From: Rhipicephalus microplus
Taxonomy: Eukaryota > Arthropoda > Arachnida > Ixodida > Ixodidae
NCBI RefSeq assembly: GCF_043290135.1
Contig: NC_134710.1
Location: 277,594,776-277,658,775 of the forward strand
Reading direction: 5' to 3'
DNA length: 64,000 nucleotides
The translations under genes and the position numbers were made by a program. Below the pieces are notes generated by a model. That model did not search any database. It was not told where the DNA came from and was given only the letters and a program-made list of their open reading frames with translations. How positions within the stretch are numbered: the first letter of the stretch is position 1; the number at the start of each line of letters is the position of its first letter. Below, one piece after another: positions 1-10,201 of the stretch.

Positions 1-1114
1 AACAAAACAAGAAGGCCGCGCCGTGCTCCCACCCAGCGGTGAAAAAGAAAGCAGGTCTTTCTGTTTCCACAAAGGCCGCCGCTCAGCCCATCACTGCCAA
101 GCAAGATATTCCAGCGATCAAGGTGTCCCATGTGGAGAACATTAAAAGACGAAGCCTGCCTCACGCGGAACCTCAAAAGCCGGGCCAGCCACTTCGCGCA
201 CAAAACACGAAGGCCGCGCCGTGCGCCCCCCCCCCACCCAGCGGTGAGAAAGAAAGCAGGTCTTTGTTTCCACAAAAACTGCCACTCAGCCCATCACTGC
301 GAAGCAAGATATTCCAGCGATCAAGGTTTCCCGTGCGGAGAACGTGAAAAGACGAAGCCTGCCTCACGCGGAACCTCGAAAGCCGGGCCAGCCACTTCGC
401 GCACAAAACACGAAGGCCGCGCCGTGCGCCCACCCAGCGGTGAGAAAGAAAGCAGGTCTTTCTGTTTCCACAAAGGCTGCCGCTCAGCCCATCACTGCCA
501 AGCAAGATATTCCAGCGATCAAGGTGTCCCATGTGGAGAACGTGAAAAAACGAATCCTGCCGCACGCGGAACCTCGAAAGCCGGGCCAGCTACTTCGCGC
601 TCAAAACACGAAGGTTGCGCCGTGCGCCCACCCAGCTGTGAGAAAGAAAGCAGGTCTTTCTGTTTCCACAAAGGCTGTCGCTGAACCCATCATTGCCAAG
701 CAAGATATTCCAGCGATGAAGGTGTCCCATGTCGAGAACGTGAAAAGACGAAGCCTGCCTCACGCGGAACCTCGAAAGCTGGGCCAGCCACCTCGCGCAC
801 AAAACACGAAGGCCGCGCCGTACGCCCACCCAGTGGTGAGAAAGAAAGCAGGTCTTTCTGTTTCCACAAAGGCAGCCACTCAGCCCATCACTGCCAAGCA
901 AGATATTCCAGCGATCAAGGTGTCCCATGTGGAGAACGTGAAAAGACGAAGCCTGCCTGACGCGGAACCTCGAAAGCCGGGCCAGCCACTTCGCGCACAA
1001 AACACGAAGGCCGCGCCGTGCGCCCACCCAGCGGTGAGAAAGAAAGCAGGTCTTTCTGTTTCCACAAAGGCTGCCGCTCAGCCCATCACTGCCAAGCAAG
1101 ATATTCCAGCGATC

Positions 1115-1310
1115 AAGGTGTCCCATGTGGAGAACGTGAAAAAACGAATCCTGCCTCACGCGGATCCTCAAAAGCCGGGCCAGCCACTTCGCGCACAAAA
1201 CACGAAGGCCGCGCCGTGCGCCCACCCAGCGGTGAGAAAGAAAGCAGGTCTTTGTTTTCACAAAGGCTGCCGTTCAGCCCATCACTGCCAAGCAAGATAT
1301 TCTAGCGATC
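1115..1310 (+). repeat. 196-bp monomer variant (CT deletion)
   Basis: Here the pyrimidine-rich stretch reads GTCTTTGTTTTCAC instead of GTCTTTCTGTTTCCAC, a net loss of two bases. The variant is common across the array and always shifts the forward frame. This unit also carries a BamHI-type GGATCC (1162-1167), created where CGGAACCTC became CGGATCCTC, and ends in GATATTCTAGCG. The same combination recurs with GGATCC at 2941, 14198, 16775, 21121 and 25457, so it marks one monomer lineage. Confidence 0.9.
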
Positions 1311-1903
1311 AAGGTGTCCCATGTGGAGAACGTGAAAAGACGAAGCCTGCCTGACGCGGAACCTCGAAAGCCGGGCCAGCCACTTCGCGCAAAAAACACG
1401 ATGGCCGCGCCGTGCGCCCACCCAGCGGTGAGAAAGAAAGCAGGTCTTTCTGTTTCCACAAAGGCTGCCGCTCAGCCCATCACTGACAAGCAAGATATTC
1501 CAGCGATCAAGGTGTCCCATGTGGAGAACGTAAAAAAACGAATCCTGCCGCACGCGGAACCTCGAAAGCCGGGCCAGCTACTTCGCGCACAAAACACGAA
1601 GGTTGCGCCGTGCGCCCACCCAGCTGTGAGAAAGAAAGCAGGTTTTCCGTTTCCACAAAGGCTGTCGCTGAGCCCATCATTGCCAAGCAAGATATTCCAG
1701 CGATGAAGGTGTCCCATGTGGAGAACGTGAAAAGACGAAGCCTGCCTCACGCGGAACTTCGAAAGCCGGGCCAGCCACTTCGCGCACAAAACACGACGGC
1801 CGCGCCGTGCGCCCACCCAGCGGTGAGAAAGAAAGCAGGTCTTTCTGTTTCCACAAAGGCTGCCGTTCAGCCCATCACTGCCAAGCAAGATATTCCAGGG
1901 ATC

Positions 1904-2100
1904 AAGGTGTCTCATGTTGAGAACGTGAAAGACGAAGCCTGCCTCACGCGGAACCTCGAAAGCCCGGCCAGCCACTTCGCGAACAAAACACGAAGGCCGC
2001 GCCGTGCTCCCACCCAGCGGTGAAAAAGAAAGCAGGTCTTTCTGTTTCCACAAAGGCCGCCGCTCAGCCCATCACTGCCAAGCAAGATATTCCAGCGATC
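1904..2100 (+). repeat. 197-bp monomer variant (single-A deletion)
   Basis: The segment reads GTGAAAGACG instead of GTGAAAAGACG, one base short. The variant is typically followed by CACTTCGCGAACAAAAC and GCGGTGAAAAAGAAAGC, and is preceded by a unit ending CCAGGGATC. It usually sits just upstream of a poly-C monomer, so the two types travel together in the higher-order repeats. The -1 shift of this class and the -2 shift of the 196-bp class add to -3, which restores phase after both have been passed. Confidence 0.88.
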
Positions 2101-2301
2101 AAGGTGTCCCATGTGGAGAACATTAAAAGACGAAGCCTGCCTCACGCGGAACTTCAAAAGCCGGGCCAGCCACTTCGCGCACAAAACACGAAGGCCGCGC
2201 CGTGCGCCCCCCCCCCCCAGCGGTGAGAAAGAAAGCAGGTCTTTGTTTCCACAAAAACTGCCACTCAGCCCATCACTGCGAAGCAAGATATTCCAGCGAT
2301 C
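2101..2301 (+). repeat. Poly-C monomer variant (example, C12)
   Basis: This unit belongs to a distinct lineage. The canonical C3-A-C3 motif is replaced by a homopolymer C run (2207-2218 here), the second box reads GAACATTAAAAGACG, and the downstream part reads GTCTTTGTTTCCACAAAAACTGCC. The lineage recurs 28 times in the window. Its length varies with the C run and is 201 bp here. It probably arose by an A-to-C change joining the two C3 runs, followed by slippage; forms that still keep an A or T in the run (for example 226-241 and 28281-28293) look like intermediates. Confidence 0.9.
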
Positions 2302-4548
2302 AAGGTTTCCCGTGCGGAGAACGTGAAAAGACGAAGCCTGCCTCACGCGAAACCTCGAAAGCCGGGCCAGCCACTTCGCGCACAAAACACGAAGGCCGCG
2401 CCATGCGCCCACCCAGCGGTGAGAAAAAAAGCAGGTCTTTGTGTTTCCACAAAAGCTGCCGCTCAGCCCATCACTGCCAAGCAAGATATTCCAGCGATCA
2501 AGGTGTCCCATGTGGAGAAACTGAAAAGACGAAGCCTGCCTCACGCGGAACCTCGAAAGCCGGGACAGCCACTTCGCGCACAAAACACGAAGGCCACGCC
2601 ATGCGCCCACCCAGTGGTGAAAAAGAAAGCAGCTCTTTGTTTCCACAAAGGGTGCCGCTCAGCCCATCACTGCCAAGCAAGATATTCCAGCGATCAAGGT
2701 GTCCCATGCGGAGTACGTGAAAAATCGAAGCCTGCCTCACGCGGAACCTCGAAAGCCGGGCCAGCCACTTTGCGCACAAAACACGAAGGCCGCGCCGTGC
2801 GCCCACCCAGCGGTGAGAAAGAAAGCAGGTCCTTCTGTTTCCACAAAGGCTGCCGCTCAGCCCATCACTGCCAAGCAAGATATTCCAGCGATCAAGGTGT
2901 CCCATGTGGAGAACGTGAAAAAACGAATCCTGCCTCACGCGGATCCTCAAAAGCCGGGCCAGCCACTTCGCGCACAAAACACGAAGGCCGCGCCGTGCGC
3001 CCACCCAGCGGTGAGAAAGAAAGCAGGTCTTTGTTTTCACAAAGGCTGCCGTTCAGCCCATCACTGCCAAGCAAGATATTCTAGCGATCAAGGTGTCCCA
3101 TGTGGAGAACGTGAAAAGGCGAAGCCTGCCTGACGCGGAACCTCGAAAGCCGGGCCAGCCACTTCGCGCAAAAAACACGATGGCCGCGCCGTGCGCCCAC
3201 CCAGCGGTGAGAAAGAAAGCAGGTCTTTCTGTTTCCACAAAGGCTGCCGCTCAGCCCATCACTGACAAGCAAGATATTCCAGCGATCAAGGTGTCCCATG
3301 TGGAGAACGTAAAAAAACGAATCCTGCCGCACGCGGAACCTCGAAAGCCGGGCCAGCTACTTCGCGCACAAAACACGAAGGTTGCGCCGTGCGCCCACCC
3401 AGCTGTGAGAAAGAAAGCAGGTTTTCTGTTTCCACAAAGGCTGTCGCTGAGCCCATCATTGCCAAGCAAGATATTCCAGCGATGAAGGTGTCCCATGTGG
3501 AGAACGTGAAAAGACGAAGCCTGTCTCACGCGGAACCTCGAAAGCCGGGCCAGCCACTTCGCGCACAAAACACGACGGCCGCGCCGTGCGCCCACCCAGC
3601 GGTGAGAAAGAAAGCAGGTCTTTCTGTTTCCACAAAGGCCGCCGTTCCGCCCATCACTGCCAAGCAATATATTCCAGGGATCAAGGTATCCGATGTGGAA
3701 ACTTGAAAGACGAAGCCTGCCTAACGCGGAACCTCGAAAGCCGGACCAGCCACTTCACGCACAAAACACGAAGGCCGCGCCGTGCGCCCACCCAGCGGTG
3801 AGAAAAAAAGCAGGTCTTTGTGTTTCCACAAAAGCTGCCGCTAACATCATTACTGCCAAGCAAGATATTCCAGCGATCAAGGTGTCCCATGTGGAGAAAA
3901 TGAAAAGACGAAGCCTGCCTCACGCGGAACCTCGAAAGCCGGGCCAGCCACTTCGCGCACAAAACATGAAGGCCGCGCCGTGCGCCCACCCAGCGGTGAG
4001 AAAGAAAGCAGGTCTTTGTTTTCACAAAGGCTGCCGTTCAGCCCATCACTGCCAAGCAAGATATTCTAGCGATCAAGGTGTCCCATGTGGAGAACGTGAA
4101 AAGACGAAGCCTGCCTGACGCGGAACCTCGAAAGCCGGGCCAGCCACTTCGCGCACAAAACACGATGGCCGCGCCGTGCGCCCACCCAGCGGTGAGAAAG
4201 AAAGCAGGTCTTTCTGTTTCCACAAAGGCTGCCGCTCAGCCCATCACTGCCAAGCAAGATATTTCAGCGATCAAGGTGTCCAATGTGGAGAACATGAAAA
4301 GACGAAGCCTGTCTCACGCGGAACTTCGAAAGCCGGGCCAGCCACTTCGCGCACAAAACACGACGGCCGCGCCGTGCGCCCACCCAGCGGTGAGAAAGAA
4401 AGCAGGTCTTTCTGTTTCCACAAAGGCTGCCGTTCAGCCCATAACTGCCAAGCAAGATATTCCAGGGATCAAGGTGTCTCATGTGGAGAACGTGAAAGAC
4501 GAAGCCTGCCTCACGCGGAACCTCGAAAGCCCGGCCAGCCACTTCGCG

Positions 4549-6981
4549 AACAAAACAAGAAGGCCGCGCCGTGCTCCCACCCAGCGGTGAAAAAGAAAGC
4601 AGGTCTTTCTGTTTCCACAAAGGCCGCCGCTCAGCCCATCACTGCCAAGCAAGATATTCCAGCGATCAAGGTGTCCCATGTGGAGAACATTAAAAGACGA
4701 AGCCTGCCTCACGCGGAACCTCAAAAGCCGGGCCAGCCACTTCGCGCACAAAACACGAAGGCCGCGCCGTGCGCCCCCCCCACCCAGCGGTGAGTAAGAA
4801 AGCAGGTCTTTGTTTCCACAAAAACTGCCACTCAGCCCATCACTGCGAAGCAAGATATTCCAGCGATCAAGGTTTCCCGTGCGGAGAACGTGAAAAGACG
4901 AAGCCTGCCTCACGCGGAACCTCGAAAGCCGGGCCAGCCACTTCGCGCACAAAACACGAAGGCCGCGCCGTGCGCCCACCCAGCGGTGAGAAAGAAAGCA
5001 GGTCTTTCTGTTTCCACAAAGGCTGCCGCTCAGCCCATCACTGCCAAGCAAGATATTCCAGCGATCAAGGTGTCCCATGTGGAGAACGTGAAAAAACGAA
5101 TCCTGCCGCACGCGGAACCTCGAAAGCCGGGCCAGCTACTTCGCGCTCAAAACACGAAGGTTGCGCCGTGCGCCCACCCAGCTGTGAGAAAGAAAGCAGG
5201 TCTTTCTGTTTCCACAAAGGCTGTCGCTGAACCCATCATTGCCAAGCAAGATATTCCAGCGATGAAGGTGTCCCATGTCGAGAACGTGAAAAGACGAAGC
5301 CTGCCTCACGCGGAACCTCGAAAGCTGGGCCAGCCACCTCGCGCACAAAACACGAAGGCCGCGCCGTGCGCCCACCCAGTGGTGAGAAAGAAAGCAGGTC
5401 TTTCTGTTTCCACAAAGGCAGCCACTCAGCCCATCACTGCCAAGCAAGATATTCCAGCGATCAAGGTGTCCCATGTGGAGAACGTGAAAAGACGAAGCCT
5501 GCCTGACGCGGAACCTCGAAAGCCGGGCCAGCCACTTCGCGCAAAAAACACGATGGCCGCGCCGTGCGCCCACCCAGCGGTGAGAAAGAAAGCAGGTCTT
5601 TCTGTTTCCACAAAGGCTGCCGCTCAGCCCATCACTGACAAGCAAGATATTCCAGCGATCAAGGTGTCCCATGTGGAGAACGTAAAAAAACGAATCCTGC
5701 CGCACGCGGAACCTCGAAAGCCGGGCCAGCTACTTCGCGCACAAAACACGAAGGTTGCGCCGTGCGCCCACCCAGCTGTGAGAAAGAAAGCAGGTTTTCT
5801 GTTTCCACAAAGGCTGTCGCTGAGCCCATCATTGCCAAGCAAGATATTCCAGCGATGAAGGTGTCCCATGTGGAGAACGTGAAAAGACGAAGCCTGCCTC
5901 ACGCGGAACTTCGAAAGCCGGGCCAGCCACTTCGCGCACAAAACACGACGGCCGCGCCGTGCGCCCACCCAGCGGTGAGAAAGAAAGCAGGTCTTTCTGT
6001 TTCCACAAAGGCTGCCGTTCAGCCCATCACTGCCAAGCAAGATATTCCAGGGATCAAGGTGTCTCATGTGGAGAACGTGAAAGACGAAGCCTGCCTCACG
6101 CGGAACCTCGAAAGCCCGGCCAGCCACTTCGCGAACAAAACACGAAGGCCGCGCCGTGCTCCCACCCAGCGGTGAAAAAGAAAGCAGGTCTTTCTGTTTC
6201 CACAAAGGCCGCCGCTCAGCCCATCACTGCCAAGCAAGATATTCCAGCGATCAAGGTGTCCCATGTGGAGAACATTAAAAGACGAAGCCTGCCTCACGCG
6301 GAACTTCAAAAGCCGGGCCAGCCACTTCGCGCACAAAACACGAAGGCCGCGCCGTGCGCCCCCCCCCCCAGCGGTGAGAAAGAAAGCAGGTCTTTGTTTC
6401 CACAAAAACTGCCACTCAGCCCATCACTGCGAAGCAAGATATTCCAGCGATCAAGGTTTCCCGTGCGGAGAACGTGAAAAGACGAAGCCTGCCTCACGCG
6501 GAACCTCGAAAGCCGGGCCAGCCACTTCGCGCACAAAACACGAAGGCCGCGCCATGCGCCCACCCAGCGGTGAGAAAAAAAGCAGGTCTTTGTGTTTCCA
6601 CAAAAGCTGCCGAACAGCCCATCACTGCCAAGCAAGATATTCCAGCGATCAAGGTGTCCCATGTGGAGAAACTGAAAAGACGAAGCCTGCCTCACGCGGA
6701 ACCTCGAAAGCCGGGCCAGCCACTTCGCGCACAAAACACGAAGGCCACGCCATGCGCCCACCCAGTGGTGAAAAAGAAAGCAGCTCTTTGTTTCCACAAA
6801 GGGTGCCGCTCAGCCCATCACTGCCAAGCAAGATATTCCAGCGATCAAGGTGTCCCATGCGGAGTACGTGAAAAATCGAAGCCTGCCTCACGCGGAACCT
6901 CGAAAGCCGGGCCAGCCACTTCGCGCACAAAACACGAAGGCCGCGCCGTGCGCCCACCCAGCGGTGAGAAAGAAAGCAGGT
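4549..6981 (+). repeat. Higher-order repeat pair I, copy 2 (two monomers shorter)
   Basis: This block is collinear with the start of the window but lacks about two monomers near 5531. It shares rare private variants with copy 1, such as the CAAAACAAGAAGG end at 4549, GAAAGCCCGGCCAGCC, and the GCGCAAAAAACACGATGG unit at 5533. Homology stops at about 6981, next to the start of the 2,174-bp 11-mer, so a recombination junction lies here. Confidence 0.83.
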
Positions 6982-9138
6982 TTTCTGTTTCCACAAAGGC
7001 TGTCGCTGAGCCCATCATTGCCAAGCAAGATATTCCAGCGATGAAGGTGTCCCATGTGGAGAACGTGAAAAGACGAAGCCTGCCTCACGCGGAACCTCGA
7101 AAGCTGGGCCAGCCACCTCGCGCACAAAACACGAAGGCCACGCTGTGCGCCCACCCAGTGGTGAGAAAGAAAGCAGGTCTTTCAGTTTCCACAAAGGCAC
7201 CCACTCAGCCCAACACTGCCAAGCAACATATTCCAGCGATCAAGGTGTCCCATGTGGAGAACGTGAAAAGACGAAGCCTGCCTGACGCGGAACCTCGAAA
7301 GCCGGGCCAGCCACTTCGCGAACAAAACATGATGGCCGCGCCGTGCGCCCACCCAGCGGTGAGAAAGAAAGCAGGTTTTTCTGTTTCCACAAAGGCTGCC
7401 GCTCAGCCCATCACTGCCAAGCAAGATATTCCAGCGATCAAGGTGTCCCATGTGGAAAACATGAAAAGACGAAGCCTGTCTCACGCGGAACCTCGAAAGC
7501 CGGGCCAGCCACTTCGCGCACAAAACACGACGGCCGCGCCGTGCGCCCACCCAGCGGTGAAAAAGAAAGCAGGTCTTTCTGTTTCCACAAAGGCCGCCGC
7601 TCAGCCCATCACTGCCAAGCAAGATATTCCAGCGATCAAGGTGTCCCATGTGGAGAACATTAAAAGACGAAGCCTGCCTCACGCGGAACCTCGAAAGCCG
7701 GGCCAGCCACTTCGCGCACAAAACACAAAGGCCGCGCCGTGCGCCCCCCCCCCAGCGGTGAGAACGAAAGCAGGTCTTTGTTTCCACAAAAACTGCCACT
7801 CGGCCCATCACTGCCAAGCAAGATATTCCAGCGATCAAGGTGTCCCATGTGGAGAACGTGAAAAAACGAATCCTGCCTCACGCGGAACCTCAAAAGCCGG
7901 GCCAGCCACTTCGCGCACAAAACACGAAGGCCGTGCCGTGCGCCCACCCAGCGGTGAGAAAGAAAGCAGGTCTTTGTTTTCACAAAGGCTGCCGTTCAGC
8001 CCATCACTGCCAAGCAAGATATTCCAGAGATCAAGGTGTCCCATGTGGAGAACTTGAAAGACGAATCCTGCCTGACGCGGAACCTCGAAAGCCGGGCAGC
8101 CACTTCGCTCACAAATTACGATGGCCGCGCCGTGCGCCCACCCAGCGGTGAGAAAGAAAGCAGGTCTTTCTGTTTCCACAAAGGCTGCCGCTCAGCCCAT
8201 CACTGCCAAGCAAGATATTCCAGCGATCAAGGTGTCCCATGTGGAGAACGTGAAAAAACGAATCCTGCCGCACGCGGAACCTCGAAAGCCGGGCCAGCTA
8301 CTTCGCGCTCAAAACACGAAGGTTGCGCCGTGCGCCCACCCAGCTGTGAGAAAGAAAGCAGGTCTTTCTGTTTCCACAAAGGCTGTCGCTGAACCCATCA
8401 TTGCCAAGCAAGATATTCCAGCGATGAAGGTGTCCCATGTCGAGAACGTGAAAAGACGAAGCCTGCGTCACGCGGAACCTCGAAAGCTGGGCCAGCCACC
8501 TCGCGCACAAAACACGAAGGCCCCGCCGTGCGCCCACCCAGTGGTGAGAAAGAAAGCAGGTCTTTCTGTTTCCACAAAGGCAGCCACTCAGCCCATCACT
8601 GCCAAGCAAGATATTCCAGCGATCAAGGTGTCCCATGTGGAGAACGTGAAAAGACGAAGCCTGCCTGACGCGGAACCTCGAAAGCCGGGCCAGCCACTTC
8701 GCGCACAAAACACGAAGGCCGCGCCGTGCGCCCACCCAGCGGTGAGAAAGAAAGCAGGTCTTTCTGTTTCCACAAAGGCTGCCGCTCAGCCCATCACTGC
8801 CAAGCAAGATATTCCAGCGATCAAGGTGTCCCATGTGGAGAACGTGAAAAAACGAATCCTGCCTGACGCGGAACCTCGAAAGCCGGGCCAGCCACTTCGC
8901 GCAAAAAACACGATGGCCGCGCCGTGCGCCCACCCAGCGGTGAGAAAGAAAGCAGGTCTTTCTGTTTCCACAAAGGCTGCCGCTCAGCCCATCACTGACA
9001 AGCAAGATATTCCAGCGATCAAGGTGTCCCATGTGGAGAACGTAAAAAAACGAATCCTGCCGCACGCGGAACCTCGAAAGCCGGGCCAGCTACTTCGCGC
9101 ACAAAACACGAAGGTTGCGCCGTGCGCCCACCCAGCTG
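6965..9138 (+). repeat. 11-mer higher-order repeat (2,174 bp), copy 1
   Basis: Bases 6965-8027 match 9139-10201 at a constant offset of 2,174 bp, equal to 11 monomers, including equal C10 runs at 7744-7753 and 9918-9927. The second half of this block (about 8030-9138) is related instead to units near 5.1-5.9 kb (offset 3,162). The unit at about 8041-8105 carries an unusual CTTGAAAGACG box and a one-base loss in GCCGGGCAGCC. Confidence 0.82.
8625..8822 (+). repeat. Canonical 198-bp monomer (reference example)
   Basis: This unit matches the apparent consensus except for one diagnostic change (CCTGACGC where most units have CCTCACGC). Taking the unit to begin at AAGGTGTCCCATG, it holds in order: the GTGGAGAAC box, the GTGAAAAGACG box, the CACGCGGAACC box, a GC-rich core (GCCGCGCCGTGCGCC), the C3-A-C3 motif with GCGGTGAGAAAG, a short pyrimidine-rich stretch, and GATATTCCAGCGATC. 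It is 66 codons long, so one unit leaves the reading phase unchanged. The unit start is an arbitrary convention, since a circularly permuted repeat has no natural boundary. Confidence 0.93.
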
Positions 9139-10201
9139 TGAGAAAGAAAGCAGGTTTTCTGTTTCCACAAAGGCTGTCGCTGAGCCCATCATTGCCAAGC
9201 AAGATATTCCAGCGATGAAGGTGTCCCATGTGGAGAACGTGAAAAGACGAAGCCTGCCTCACGCGTAACCTCGAAAGCTGGGCCAGCCACCTCGCGCACA
9301 AAACACGAAGGCCGCGCTGTGCGCCCACCCAGTGGTGAGAAAGAAAGCAGGTCTTTCAGTTTCCACAAAGGCAGCCACTCAGCCCATCACTGCCAAGCAA
9401 GATATTCCAGCGATCAAGGTGTCCCATGTGGAGAACGTGAAAAGACGAAGCCTGCCTGACGCGGAACCTCGAAAGCCGGGCCAGCCACTTCGCGAACAAA
9501 ACATGATGGCCGCGCCGTACGCCCACCCAGCGGTGAGAAAGAAAGCAGGTCTTTCTGTTTCCACAAAGGCTGCCGCTCAGCCCATCACTGCCAAGCAAGA
9601 TATTCCAGCGATCAAGGTGTCCCATGTGGAGAACATGAAAAGACGAAGCCTGTCTCACGCGGAACCTCGAAAGCCGGGCCAGCCACTTCGCGCACAAAAC
9701 ACGACGGCCGCGCCGTGCGCCCACCCAGCGGTGAAAAAGAAAGCAGGTCTTTCTGTTTCCACAAAGGCCGCCGCTCAGCCCATCACTGCCAAGCAAGATA
9801 TTCCAGCGATCAAGGTGTCCCATGTGGAGAACATTAAAAGACGAAGCCTGCCTCACGCGGAACCTCGAAAGCCGGGCCAGCCACTTCGCGCACAAAACAC
9901 AAAGGCCGCGCCGTGCGCCCCCCCCCCAGCGGTGAGAAAGAAAGCAGGTCTTTGTTTCCACAAAAACTGCCACTCAGCCCATCACTGCCAAGCAAGATAT
10001 TCCAGCGATCAAGGTGTCCCATGTGGAGAACGTGAAAAAACGAATCCTGCCTCACGCGGAACCTCAAAAGCCGGGCCAGCCACTTCGCGCACAGAACACG
10101 AAGGCCGCGCCGTGCGCCCACCCAGCGGTGAGAAAGAAAGCAGGTCTTTGTTTTCACAAAGGCTGCCGTTCAGCCCATCACTGCCAAGCAAGATATTCCA
10201 G
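9139..10201 (+). repeat. 11-mer higher-order repeat, partial copy 2
   Basis: This stretch repeats 6965-8027 at a constant 2,174-bp offset and breaks off at 10202, where copy 1 has CCAGAGATC and this copy has CCAGCGATC. It contains a nonsense-type change in the main forward frame, CACGCGTAACC at about 9262, where other units read CACGCGGAACC. Confidence 0.8.

Larger units (their letters stand above)
1..2830 (+). repeat. Higher-order repeat pair I, copy 1
   Basis: Bases 1 to about 984 match 4549 to about 5530 (offset 4548, falling to 4546 after a C10 versus C8 poly-C difference at 226 and 4774). Bases 1381-2830 match 5533-6981 (offset 4152, then 4151 after a C12 versus C11 difference). The offset drop of about 394 bp means the downstream copy lacks two monomers that are present here at roughly 985-1380. 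Within this block, about 965-1920 also resembles 2744-3700 (offset 1779, nine monomers). Confidence 0.85.

Noticed and set aside
1018..1305. Tandem C2H2 zinc-finger gene
   Set aside because: The alternative frame has Cys and His and a GEK-like string, but neither the C-x2-4-C...H-x3-5-H spacing nor the TGEKP linker is present, and the period is 66 residues, not 28.
3690..3860. An unrelated insert, because the unit looks divergent (GATGTGGAAACTTG, GCTAACATCATTACTGCC)
   Set aside because: It aligns to the monomer along its length with a small cluster of substitutions and short indels; it is a diverged monomer and not foreign DNA.
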